A DNA stretch of 22,667 nt. Origin: a virus. Shown one piece after another: positions 14,752 through 22,308 of this stretch. The notes beneath the pieces were generated by a model. It was given only the letters and a program-made list of their open reading frames with translations, had not been told where the DNA came from and did not search any database. The position numbers and the translations under genes were made by a program. The DNA lies in IMG/VR virus record IMGVR_UViG_3300040856_000134, positions 1 to 22,667 of that record; one strand, written 5' to 3'. The number at the start of each line of letters is the position of its first letter. Position 1 is the first letter of the stretch.

Positions 14752-17700
14752 ATGAAACTGCAACAAAAACTAGATAGCCTACTATCTGGTAAGGAAGTCT
14801 CTGATGAGGATGATGAAGTTCAGCTAGAACTACCTACCCGTGGGCGTAGCATACAAAGTATAATTAATGAAAGGCGTTCATCTCAAGCAGATGAGCCTGC
14901 AGTAGAAGCACCTGTTGTAGCAGATGACTTCACACCCAAGCCGTCCGATCCTAATGCGGCAAAACTCCCCCCTGAAGAACTAGATTTATTTAACTATGAG
15001 AGAACCGCTGCAGCCTATGAGCAGCAAGTTTCTCCTATTGATGATGTGTTAGCGGATGAAGAATTTCTGGTAGAATATGTACCAGATTACCTTCGTCCAT
15101 TTGTGCGTGTGGTAGCTAAAGGTGCAGACGGTGCTTTGGTTAAACCTACCATTCGTACTATGCGGTCATTAAACACAGGTTTAACAGCGGTAGGTGAAAC
15201 AACTTCTGATGCAATGGCTGCAATGACGCAAGCTGTACAAGACGGTATTGTAGAAGGTGGTGTGTTTGAAAGGCTTACAGGTCTAACAGGTAAAGACTTA
15301 ATACCATTTGATCCTAAAGCGTCAGGCCGTAGATTCACAGGCGACTTGATTGATGCAGCTATGGTAGCTGATGCGCCTATTGTTGCATCTGCGGGTATGG
15401 CTAAAATGGCTATGCAGGCACAAATGAAAGCCCTTACAAAACGTCCTGACTTAGTTGTACCTCGTACATCCCTGTTAGGTGCGCCACTTAAAGAAGGTAC
15501 ACTAACACAGAAAGCTGTTCGTGCTGTAGGTGCAGACGTAAAAAGAATTGATACTGATGTTATGACACCGGAGGTGATTGCTCGTGCGGAAAAGGCACGG
15601 CAAGCACGTGAAGAGTCTGGTGAAATGACTATTGGCGAAATACAACAGGCAACCAAAACTGTTGCAGATGAAAAACGTGCAGCAGCTAGAGCCAAGGCTA
15701 AAGAAAACGATGAAATTAGGCAGGCTGTTATCCAAAATTTTGAAGTTGAAAATGGATTAGAAGCTGGTTCCGTATCTAAAACTGTAGCAGGTAAAACCTA
15801 CATAGACTACGAAAAGATGCGTGAACTAGGCGTTGAAAAAGTAGAGTTCTTGGATTTAGACGATGACATTGCGTGGGATATAGGGGTTGGTCCTGCCGGT
15901 TATAGAAACCCTGTTCTTAACCCTGACAAGTTAGATGCTGTTGTTGCTACAGTAGCTGATATAAAAGCTATGAAACCTGATGCCTTTAAGGGCAGCAAGA
16001 ATGTAATGGAGACTCTGTTTAAAGAGACAGTAAACGGCAACTTAATTGCTTCTGATGAATTACTAACAATATTGAATCGGTACGGTTTGTCCTTAGATGA
16101 TTACATTTTAATGACTGTAGGTTCAGCTACTAAATACGGTAAAGGTTTGCAAAAATTCTCACAAATGGGTGAGGCTATGGGTAAGTATAAACTTGGCAGA
16201 CCAGCGGGTAAAAAAGCACAAGACGAATTAGACCAAGCGCAAGGTTTGTTGGAATGGCTTCAAGGAAAAGGTGTACCTATTCCCGGTGCAAAAAAGGTAG
16301 GGCAAAACATACGCCGTACAGAAAACATATCTCGTGGACTTATGGTTTCCGCATTTGCTACTGCAGCTAGAAACTTAGAGTCTACAATTATTCGTATGCC
16401 ATTAGAAGGCATGACAAACCTTTTATCAGAGGCTATCATACGTGGTGTACGTGCGGCAGAAAGAACCAAAGCAGGTGATATAAAAGGTGCTAGAGATGCT
16501 GTACTAGATACAGTAAACGCATTTAATCCTTTGTCACGTAAAAGTGCTATAGGCGATAGCTTTGCCTACTGGAAGAGCGTAAAAGACCCTCTAGAAGCGG
16601 ATGAACTAACTAAGTTTATTTTAGAACAGCCAGAAAATGTACAGCTTCTATCTCGCTATCGTGATCAGATTGTTGAAGCACAGAAGGCTACAGGTAAGGG
16701 CGAGGGTGGCATATCGGATTTTGTGTTTAATCCTATTGAGGATTTTGTAGACACCCTAAATGCAGCCAACCGTGGTCAAGAATTTTTAAGCCGTAACGCT
16801 TACTTTTTAACTGACCTTAGTAGAAATCTAAAACGTGAATGGGGCGTTAGCTTAGAGCAGGTAATCAAAGAAGGTAAGATTAGGGAACTTATAAACGATT
16901 CACCCACACTGCGTCCTACTAATGGAAAAACTCCACCACCTACATTTGCGGAGTTGGCAACAGATGCAGTTGAAAGTGCATTAGACAAAACATACGCCTC
17001 ACCACCTAAATTTGGACCGTTTAAAGCCGTGCTAAAAGTTCTAAATTCTATTCCGGGTAGTACAATAGCTATACCTTTTCCACGGTTTATGTTTAAAGCT
17101 ATGGAATATATTTATTCAGGTGTACCGGGAACAGCAATCCCAGCAGCACTTCGTATTGCGTTGGGTAAGGGTAATACTGTAAAAGATGCAGAAGCTGTGT
17201 CCAGAAACATTGTCGGATATGCAGCACTATATGCTGCCTATGAGTATAGAACATCAGACGATGCACCAGAAGAATATAATAAGATAGCTAATATGGATGG
17301 CACTACAACTAATGTTGATCCGCAGTTTCCGCTTGCCCCAGCATTTTACTTAGCTGAAGCTAAGAAACAGTACGATAAAGGTGGTGCAGAGTATCTAACG
17401 CAGTGGCTGTTTATGAACAGGGGCAGAAACTTCCAGAACGGTGTAAAGTCATTAACTGGTACTAACTTTAGGAACAACCAAACCTTTGGTGATGTATTGA
17501 GTGACGTTTCTAATATGTTTGCTGAAGATAATGATGCATTAAAATCAGAAGAAGCTGCAAAGGCATTTGGCAAGATGTTTGGTAATACACTAACTCGTAT
17601 GCTACAGCCTTACTCAATGGTTCTTGATACAGAACGTGCGTTAGGTATGCGAGATATGCGGTACAAGACTTTTGAAGGTGAGCCTAATCTTTCTGGTGGA

Positions 17701-18333
17701 GGTGCGTTTGTAAAAGGCTTTATGCTACCATTTGCATCTAGAGGATATCTGTCACCTAAAGATGAAGCTGATGCACCTGTTCGTAACTTCCCAATGATTG
17801 GTGAAAAGAAACGGATGGGACCAACATGGAAACTTGCATTAGGTATTAACATTGAGCAAGGAGACAATGAGTGGCAAAAATATCTAAAATCAATCCAGTA
17901 TGCAGATTATGATTTTGCATCTAAGTCTGGTATAGATATTATTGATAACACAATGAACGCATTGCATAACGAGTTGCTGCCTGACATAGCTAAAATGGTT
18001 ATGGAAGATGCGCCTAAAATAAAAGCAGAACTTAAAAAAGAAGGCAGGTTCAGTGAAAAAATATTTTTACTAGAACAACGCAACAGAATAGACAACAACA
18101 AAAGAGAAATGTTTAATGCTATAAAAGGCGCACAGTTTAGCGGATCATCTAATCCTGCTTATGTTATGGCAGTCAATGATCTACGCAGGATAACTAGAGA
18201 TAAGCGTGTGCTTGCTATGAGTAGGCTGTCTGCTATTAAAGCGGCAAGAGGTGAGCCACCTGTGAATTTAGGTAATACCAGTGATGTTAGGATGTTACTG
18301 AGAATAGCAAAGGGTCTAGCAAAAGAAAGATAA
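14752..18333 (+). CDS. Giant internal virion/ejection-type protein (1193 residues)
   Basis: 1193 residues, the largest gene here and the last of the plus-strand operon. The N-terminus (1-70) is charged and probably flexible ('RGRSIQSIINERR'). Residues about 270-330 are a highly charged helix ('RAAARAKAKENDEIRQAV'). About 525-625 are helical ('LMVSAFATAARNLESTIIRM'). About 753-830 hold hydrophobic patches ('IPGSTIAIPFPRFMFKAMEY', 'NIVGYAALYAAYEY') that may touch or enter a membrane. No lytic transglycosylase (ES...G) motif of T7 gp16 type is recognised. Length and terminal position resemble T7 gp16 (1318 residues) or the very large virion proteins of marine podoviruses. The role in DNA ejection is inferred. 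The stop (TAA) is followed within 4 bases by the convergent terminator. Confidence 0.65.
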   Translation: MKLQQKLDSLLSGKEVSDEDDEVQLELPTRGRSIQSIINERRSSQADEPAVEAPVVADDFTPKPSDPNAAKLPPEELDLFNYERTAAAYEQQVSPIDDVLADEEFLVEYVPDYLRPFVRVVAKGADGALVKPTIRTMRSLNTGLTAVGETTSDAMAAMTQAVQDGIVEGGVFERLTGLTGKDLIPFDPKASGRRFTGDLIDAAMVADAPIVASAGMAKMAMQAQMKALTKRPDLVVPRTSLLGAPLKEGTLTQKAVRAVGADVKRIDTDVMTPEVIARAEKARQAREESGEMTIGEIQQATKTVADEKRAAARAKAKENDEIRQAVIQNFEVENGLEAGSVSKTVAGKTYIDYEKMRELGVEKVEFLDLDDDIAWDIGVGPAGYRNPVLNPDKLDAVVATVADIKAMKPDAFKGSKNVMETLFKETVNGNLIASDELLTILNRYGLSLDDYILMTVGSATKYGKGLQKFSQMGEAMGKYKLGRPAGKKAQDELDQAQGLLEWLQGKGVPIPGAKKVGQNIRRTENISRGLMVSAFATAARNLESTIIRMPLEGMTNLLSEAIIRGVRAAERTKAGDIKGARDAVLDTVNAFNPLSRKSAIGDSFAYWKSVKDPLEADELTKFILEQPENVQLLSRYRDQIVEAQKATGKGEGGISDFVFNPIEDFVDTLNAANRGQEFLSRNAYFLTDLSRNLKREWGVSLEQVIKEGKIRELINDSPTLRPTNGKTPPPTFAELATDAVESALDKTYASPPKFGPFKAVLKVLNSIPGSTIAIPFPRFMFKAMEYIYSGVPGTAIPAALRIALGKGNTVKDAEAVSRNIVGYAALYAAYEYRTSDDAPEEYNKIANMDGTTTNVDPQFPLAPAFYLAEAKKQYDKGGAEYLTQWLFMNRGRNFQNGVKSLTGTNFRNNQTFGDVLSDVSNMFAEDNDALKSEEAAKAFGKMFGNTLTRMLQPYSMVLDTERALGMRDMRYKTFEGEPNLSGGGAFVKGFMLPFASRGYLSPKDEADAPVRNFPMIGEKKRMGPTWKLALGINIEQGDNEWQKYLKSIQYADYDFASKSGIDIIDNTMNALHNELLPDIAKMVMEDAPKIKAELKKEGRFSEKIFLLEQRNRIDNNKREMFNAIKGAQFSGSSNPAYVMAVNDLRRITRDKRVLAMSRLSAIKAARGEPPVNLGNTSDVRMLLRIAKGLAKER

Positions 18334-18336
18334 TAA

Positions 18337-18362
18337 AAGAGGGGGCAATTAAGCCCCCTTTT
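18337..18362. terminator. Bidirectional hairpin terminator between convergent operons
   Basis: GGGGGC (18341-18346) pairs with GCCCCC (18353-18358) around the loop AATTAA, with A/T-rich flanks (AAAAGA on the left, TTTTCT on the right after CCCCC) lengthening the stem. Read on the plus strand it ends in TTTTCT; on the minus strand it ends in TCTTTT. It therefore suits both the structural operon ending at 18333 and the mazG gene ending at 18366. Confidence 0.9.
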
Positions 18363-18365
18363 CTA

Positions 18366-18692
18366 TTACCTGTTATCTCCACTACCACCTAGCATACCCC
18401 TAGATTTCCTGTCTGCAAGTTTCTCCAGATTATCTTCCATAACTCTACCAAGGTTAACTCCTAGTTCTTGTGCTAGTACAGCAATATACCAACAGACATC
18501 ACCTAACTCTTTCGTAATCTCTGCACGTTTAGCGGGGTTATCTCCATCACGTATCAGCTTCTTAGCCTTGTTAGCAATCTCACCTGCCTCACCCGCCAGT
18601 CCTAACGTCAAGTACGCTAGGGCTGTTTCTTTTGGGAAGATAGCTGTTTCACAAGCCTTCTGTTGATATAGTGCTGCTGTAATGCCACTCAT
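18366..18692 (-). CDS. mazG: MazG-type nucleotide pyrophosphohydrolase
   Basis: 108 residues from the chosen start. 'LTLGLAGEAGEIANKAKK' and 'ELGDVCWYIAVLAQELG' are the two MazG helices; the metal ligands form E35xxE38 and E62xxD65, with the family's expected spacing. The enzyme hydrolyses (d)NTPs to monophosphates and pyrophosphate. In phages it is thought to tune nucleotide pools; a proposed action on ppGpp was not supported for a cyanophage enzyme. I chose ATG 18692 because AAGGAG sits 7 bases before it, it does not overlap the upstream gene, and it matches where phage MazG proteins usually begin. ATG 18740 would add 16 Lys/Glu-rich residues and overlap that gene by 26 bases. It is last in the minus-strand operon. 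Confidence 0.9.
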   Translation of the reverse strand: MSGITAALYQQKACETAIFPKETALAYLTLGLAGEAGEIANKAKKLIRDGDNPAKRAEITKELGDVCWYIAVLAQELGVNLGRVMEDNLEKLADRKSRGMLGGSGDNR

Positions 18693-18714
18693 TTGTTTCT
18701 CCTTCATCCACTGT

Positions 18715-18921
18715 TTAACTTCTTGTTCTAGCTTCTTCATTCCGTTGTACCTTTTGTAGATTCACATGGTAGGCAGTATCCCAACCTCGCTGCCATTCCC
18801 TTGCTTGCATTGTGTTGGAATCAATTGGGCAGGTAAGTCTGCCTCGTTTAAAGGCTTCCTGTCCCCACTCAAATTGAATCCTTAATGGTGCATCGTACTT
18901 ACTCAGTCCGTTACGCCGCAT
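18715..18921 (-). CDS. Ribosome modulation factor (RMF)-like small protein
   Basis: 68 residues. The core 'WGQEAFKRGRLTCPIDSN' and 'REWQRGWDTA' reproduces the RMF signature: Gly20, Gly27, Cys31-Pro32, Arg41, Trp43, Gly46-Trp47, Ala50. E. coli RMF has the same order (Gly, Gly-Arg, Cys-Pro, Arg, Trp, Gly-Trp, Ala), with spacings that agree within 1-2 residues, and identical W-x3-W-x2-A spacing. RMF binds the 30S subunit and pairs 70S ribosomes into inactive 100S dimers in stationary phase. A phage copy could silence or protect ribosomes; small CrpP-type proteins with a similar signature are the alternative. It overlaps the nuclease gene by 11 bases, with AGGAG in the overlap region. The homology call is from motif reading only. 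Confidence 0.7.
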   Translation of the reverse strand: MRRNGLSKYDAPLRIQFEWGQEAFKRGRLTCPIDSNTMQAREWQRGWDTAYHVNLQKVQRNEEARTRS

Positions 18922-19438
18922 CCTGCATCTCCTTAATCTGGTAATTGAAAAGTTTTATTGCTGTCAGCTTGCTGATTTTAAACCATTCCCCTCTGCGTTC
19001 TTCTGCAAAGTGTTCAAAGATTTTATGCATCTCTTTTTCTTTTGAATGTCTATTATCTACTGACATTGTAGCGACTACTTTATAGTCACGGAAAGGTGAA
19101 GATGTTTGATATCCGTTAAGCCTATCTTCAGATGAGACTGCCTTGCCTACCTTTACCCACTCAGGCCATGCGGTATTGACAATGATATAGACTTCGCCTT
19201 GATTAACACTTTCAATCTTATTGTGTGACCAAGCATCGTCTAAGGACTTGTACCTTCCGGGTTTCCACAATGGGTTATTCTGTGGAATATATTTACCGTT
19301 AATATACATACGCCGCTTATTAGAATAGTTGTTATACTGCTGTGAGCAGGACTTACATTGGGTACGTCCTATATCTTTCCAAGATTCAGACCAGTTGTCT
19401 TCTGTTAATTCTATGTTGCAAGAGTTACAGGTTTCCAT
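18911..19438 (-). CDS. GIY-YIG nuclease (T5orf172/MUG113 type) with N-terminal zinc knuckle
   Basis: 175 residues. Cys4, Cys7, Cys28 and Cys31 (CNSC...CKSC) form a likely zinc-binding knuckle like that of phage HNH and GIY-YIG nucleases. Residues about 81-157 form the nuclease domain: 'GEVYIIVNTAWPEWVKVGKA' is the GIY...YIG pair in its T5orf172 form, followed by Arg106 ('RLNGYQ'), the 'KEKEMHKIF' helix with Glu residues, and 'RGEWFKI' at the end. It would cut DNA. A free-standing homing-type or a host-DNA-degrading role are both possible. It sits between the reductase and the RMF-like gene and overlaps the latter by 11 bases. The ribosome site is AAGGAG. Confidence 0.8.
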   Translation of the reverse strand: METCNSCNIELTEDNWSESWKDIGRTQCKSCSQQYNNYSNKRRMYINGKYIPQNNPLWKPGRYKSLDDAWSHNKIESVNQGEVYIIVNTAWPEWVKVGKAVSSEDRLNGYQTSSPFRDYKVVATMSVDNRHSKEKEMHKIFEHFAEERRGEWFKISKLTAIKLFNYQIKEMQDAA

Positions 19439-19541
19439 CCTTATTCTCCTTCTCTTTTTGTTTCAGTTTTTGCCACTCTTCGTAGCTAGGGTGACTACGT
19501 GGGGGGTTGAACTGTACCCAACCATCCCCACGCTTCCACAC
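19425..19541 (-). CDS. Possible 38-residue protein with GTG start
   Basis: The 113-base gap between the reductase stop and the nuclease start holds an open frame whose product looks protein-like: 'VWKRGDGWVQFNPPRSHP' then 'SYEEWQKLKQKEKENKDGNL', ending in TAA at 19425-19427. The GTG at 19541 lies 10 bases after the reductase stop, suited to re-initiation. A TTG at 19571, inside the reductase gene, would give 48 residues. It overlaps the nuclease start by 14 bases, like other genes in this operon. Against it: no ATG, and no good ribosome site. It was not recognised as a known family. Confidence 0.4.
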   Translation of the reverse strand: MWKRGDGWVQFNPPRSHPSYEEWQKLKQKEKENKDGNL

Positions 19542-19551
19542 TAACTTACCA

Positions 19552-21483
19552 CTAAGCTGCTGCGATGTCAACTATTTCACACACCCCTGCAGTACAGGCT
19601 AACTCACGCCCACCTGAAGTTGTGTCCTCTTTCTCAAAGTCACTCAGCTTAGACCAGTCTACTTTCTTAGGCATTTTCTTGTTGAACTCAGCGTACTGTT
19701 CAGCATCAATGTCCTGATAAGGTGCTTGCTGATATGTGTGTTCGCTGAATGGCAGGAAGCTAATACCAGATACTTCATCGAAGTGTTCATATACCCAAGC
19801 ACCTACATCCATCCATTCATTTTCCTTAACTGAAATTGTTACGCTAGGCTTATGTTCGCACCAATGACGCTGGTAGGTAAGCCACAGTTCAAGCTGTTCA
19901 ATGGCAGTCATTTGAGTACGTGTTACCGCACCGTTAGGTGACTTCATTGGGAAGCTAAACACTGTTGTGCTATCAGGCTTCATTACGTCAGGCTCCGCTG
20001 GGATACCTTCAGCAATCAAGAACTGTGTCAGTGGGTCTTTGTTATCGCCACGTACTGTACGAATGTAGTACGGATTGTGACGTGCATGAATACCGCTGGC
20101 TGCATCAGTAAGCTGTGACACTGTACCACTAGGCTTCACACAAGTGACAGCAGTAGACTGTGGGATTTTAAGCTGCTTAGACATTGCTTCGTTAACAAGC
20201 ACCGCCTCTGCACGTAGTATTTCAAGCGCAGTCTCTAGCTTGCCGCCAGATGTAGCTGTCAGAGTATTGTCCATAATACCTGTCAGCGACACACCAAGCA
20301 ACCGTTCTTCCTCTGTATTCTTCTGCCAAATCTTACGCAGATACTTGAAGTTAGTTAGTGTAGCTTGGAATGTACCCAAGATGGTAGCTAGTCGTACCTT
20401 CTCTTTCAGTGTAGCAAGAGTGTCTGACTCACGTACAACTACTTCTGACAAGTTACAGAACTGGTATGGACGCAAGATAATTTCACTGCAAGGATTACAC
20501 CCGAAGTCATGTTCAGTCTCACGTCTACCATTCTTAGCTGCCTGCTTCTTAGCAGACTGTCGATTGAATATGCCACGTTCACCTGACTTACTATCATACA
20601 ACGATAGCCACTCACGCATGAACGTACCCATCTCAGGCTTAGTCTTGTAAGCTACAGAGTTATTAGCCAGCGCACGTTGACCTTCATTCTCCCACCACTG
20701 ACCTGACTTGGCATGTGCCATCTGGTCATCATTGAGATTAGACAATGAAATCAATGCACTACGGCGTACACCGCCAACAACTACAACCTCACCAATCTTA
20801 CACATGATGTCGTGACATTCAATTGGATATAGCCTACGTCCAGCAGCACCCTTGAACTTCTGAATACAAAACTCAAACAGTTCTACAAGGGGCTGTGGAC
20901 CTGATGCACGACCTCCAAAGGTCTTTAGCCGTGCGCCAGCAGGACGCACTTCGCTGACATCGAACTTAGGTATTTGTCCACTGTACAGCATAGCAATCAA
21001 TTCCTTGAGTGACTTAGCCCAACCCGGACGTGAATCACCCACTTTAATTACTGTGTCTGTATCGTGGAACTCTTCGCTAACCATAGGTAGCTTCTCAATG
21101 CAGTGACGCTCAACGCTGAAGCCAACGCCAGTGCCACACATAAGAATGTACATTGACTCATCAAAGGCACGAGGGCTATCTACAGGCACGTATGAACAGT
21201 TATATCCACCTACGTGACAGCGATCCAGTGCTGGCCCAGCAGTCATCAATGCCCGCATAGAAGGCATGATAGACTGGTTAAGTACAGCTTCTTCCAGTTC
21301 ACCTCTCAGTGTATCTGGTAGCTTATAGCCGTTGTTATTAAGCAAATGGTCAGCCATATAATCAAAGTATCTTGCGACAGTTTCACCCCATGTCTCCCTT
21401 CGCTGTTCGTCTTCTTTCCATCTTGCATAGCGTGAAAGTGCTATGAAGTTCTGGTAGTCTGTTGGTAATGTATTACTAATCAT
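19552..21483 (-). CDS. nrdJ: Class II (adenosylcobalamin-dependent) ribonucleotide reductase, monomeric RTPR-like
   Basis: 643 residues. Reduces ribonucleotides (triphosphates in the Lactobacillus-type enzyme) to deoxyribonucleotides using a B12-derived radical. Active-site residues can be read: Asn330, Cys332 (radical) and Glu334 in 'FGCNPCSEIIL'; the redox pair Cys96 ('NCSYVPV') and Cys343 ('QFCNLSEV'); and the C-terminal shuttle pair Cys630/Cys635 ('ELACTAGVCEI'). The 332-343 and 630-635 spacings equal those of L. leichmannii RTPR (408-419, 731-736). The family's usual NPCGE is NPCSE here. The enzyme is complete, with no intron or inserted domain. GGAG lies 10 bases before the ATG. It needs host B12. 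The products feed phage DNA synthesis beside MazG. Confidence 0.95.
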   Translation of the reverse strand: MISNTLPTDYQNFIALSRYARWKEDEQRRETWGETVARYFDYMADHLLNNNGYKLPDTLRGELEEAVLNQSIMPSMRALMTAGPALDRCHVGGYNCSYVPVDSPRAFDESMYILMCGTGVGFSVERHCIEKLPMVSEEFHDTDTVIKVGDSRPGWAKSLKELIAMLYSGQIPKFDVSEVRPAGARLKTFGGRASGPQPLVELFEFCIQKFKGAAGRRLYPIECHDIMCKIGEVVVVGGVRRSALISLSNLNDDQMAHAKSGQWWENEGQRALANNSVAYKTKPEMGTFMREWLSLYDSKSGERGIFNRQSAKKQAAKNGRRETEHDFGCNPCSEIILRPYQFCNLSEVVVRESDTLATLKEKVRLATILGTFQATLTNFKYLRKIWQKNTEEERLLGVSLTGIMDNTLTATSGGKLETALEILRAEAVLVNEAMSKQLKIPQSTAVTCVKPSGTVSQLTDAASGIHARHNPYYIRTVRGDNKDPLTQFLIAEGIPAEPDVMKPDSTTVFSFPMKSPNGAVTRTQMTAIEQLELWLTYQRHWCEHKPSVTISVKENEWMDVGAWVYEHFDEVSGISFLPFSEHTYQQAPYQDIDAEQYAEFNKKMPKKVDWSKLSDFEKEDTTSGGRELACTAGVCEIVDIAAA

Positions 21484-21490
21484 AAGTTGG

Positions 21491-21637
21491 TTACTCCGTT
21501 ACTGTTCTAATGTTTTTGATAGTGGCACCCTCTATATCATAGAAGTATTCGGTAATGCCATCCTCTAATTCCTCACCCACTCTACCATCGGCAGGGATAG
21601 GGTATTCGTCTTCGTCTACGTCAAGGGTAATGAACAT
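21491..21637 (-). CDS. 48-residue small phage protein upstream of the reductase
   Basis: A complete ATG-to-TAA frame coding for 48 residues: 'MFITLDVDEDEYPIPADGRV', then an acidic helix and a closing strand 'IEGATIKNIRTVTE'. Asp/Glu-rich. The pattern (strand, PIPADGRV turn, helix, strand) suggests a small alpha/beta fold. I recall similar short proteins in marine phages, with no known function. It starts one base after the DUF3310 stop and ends 7 bases before the reductase ATG, closing the only gap there, which supports it as real. The ribosome site is weak, so it is probably coupled to the DUF3310 gene. Confidence 0.7.
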   Translation of the reverse strand: MFITLDVDEDEYPIPADGRVGEELEDGITEYFYDIEGATIKNIRTVTE

Positions 21638-21638
21638 C

Positions 21639-21938
21639 TTAACTCTTATCATTAGCCATTACCTCTTCAATCAACTTGTCCAGATACCACTGCGCTTTCT
21701 TTAAGTCCTCAAGTGGTTTGTCCTTGTAGTCAAAACGCCACAGGTATTTCATTATGTTACCCTGCAGGTAATATTTGAACCCGTCACCAGTTGCAGCAGA
21801 GATAGCGTGTATACATTCAATGCCTGTCTGGTTGTAGTGTGGTGGACTGTTGACCATATCAACATTGCCCCAAGCTACTTTACCTGCTTGTTCTGCCTCT
21901 TCCATCATCTTTGCTTTCATAAACGCATCATGTCTCAT
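21639..21938 (-). CDS. DUF3310 protein (SaV-like)
   Basis: 99 residues. From residue 28 on ('MVNSPPHYNQTGIECIHAIS', 'YYLQGNIMKYLWRFDYKDK', 'DLKKAQWYLDKLIEE') it is a clear DUF3310 domain with the hallmark PPHY and the KYLWR-plus-KA-W-L helix. These proteins are common in phages and sometimes labelled nucleotide kinases, but no P-loop is visible here, so no catalytic role is claimed. The first 27 residues are a variable Met/Glu/Lys-rich helix; the ATG at 21938 has a perfect AGGAGG site and overlaps the upstream stop as ATGA. It belongs to the DNA metabolism operon. Confidence 0.88.
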   Translation of the reverse strand: MRHDAFMKAKMMEEAEQAGKVAWGNVDMVNSPPHYNQTGIECIHAISAATGDGFKYYLQGNIMKYLWRFDYKDKPLEDLKKAQWYLDKLIEEVMANDKS

Positions 21939-22306
21939 GCTGAACCTCCTGTCTTTGTGTTGAAGTTAAGGTGTATTACATTGCCGTCATATGTCTTCTC
22001 GACACCAGCTTCTTCCTCTAGTTCTACATCAATATCCATCTCCGTGTCAATAACTTTTGTTACATATTCATGTACAATATTACGAAATTCTTCTATCTCT
22101 TCCATGACAGGTACGGAAGAACACATCATCTTAGCAAGATGCATCACCTGATAGTAGTCTTCATCGTCCATAGGATTATCTGGCATTGCCATAATAGATA
22201 TGTCAACTTCACCTGACCACGTACCATCATCATTAGCGAATGGCCTAACACGTATAAGGAAGTCTTCTGTGTTTACTTCTTTGGATAGTTTCTCCATCAT
22301 GTCCAT
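21935..22306 (-). CDS. Acidic phage protein of unknown function
   Basis: 123 residues, strongly acidic (many Asp and Glu), with 'EDFLIRVRPFANDDGTWSGE' near the N-terminus and a helical middle ('MEEIEEFRNIVHEYVTKVID'). It has no membrane segment or recognised motif. The first part looks like a beta hairpin, then a helix, then an acidic strand and a polar tail ('GNVIHLNFNTKTGGSA'). Similar proteins are common in early regions of marine phages, as I recall, without a function. AAGGAG sits before the ATG, inside the end of the endonuclease gene two bases upstream, and it overlaps the DUF3310 gene by 4 bases. Confidence 0.65.
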   Translation of the reverse strand: MDMMEKLSKEVNTEDFLIRVRPFANDDGTWSGEVDISIMAMPDNPMDDEDYYQVMHLAKMMCSSVPVMEEIEEFRNIVHEYVTKVIDTEMDIDVELEEEAGVEKTYDGNVIHLNFNTKTGGSA

Positions 22307-22308
22307 AC

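Noticed and set aside
15087-15695. A 202-residue open frame on the minus strand inside the 1193-residue gene.
   Set aside because: It lies antisense to a clearly coding frame, has low-complexity Ala/Ser/Ile/Val composition, and no ribosome site or neighbours.
20144-20650. A 168-residue plus-strand frame antisense to the reductase.
   Set aside because: The reductase frame is unambiguous, with catalytic residues; the antisense product is Ser/Val/Leu-rich with no motif.
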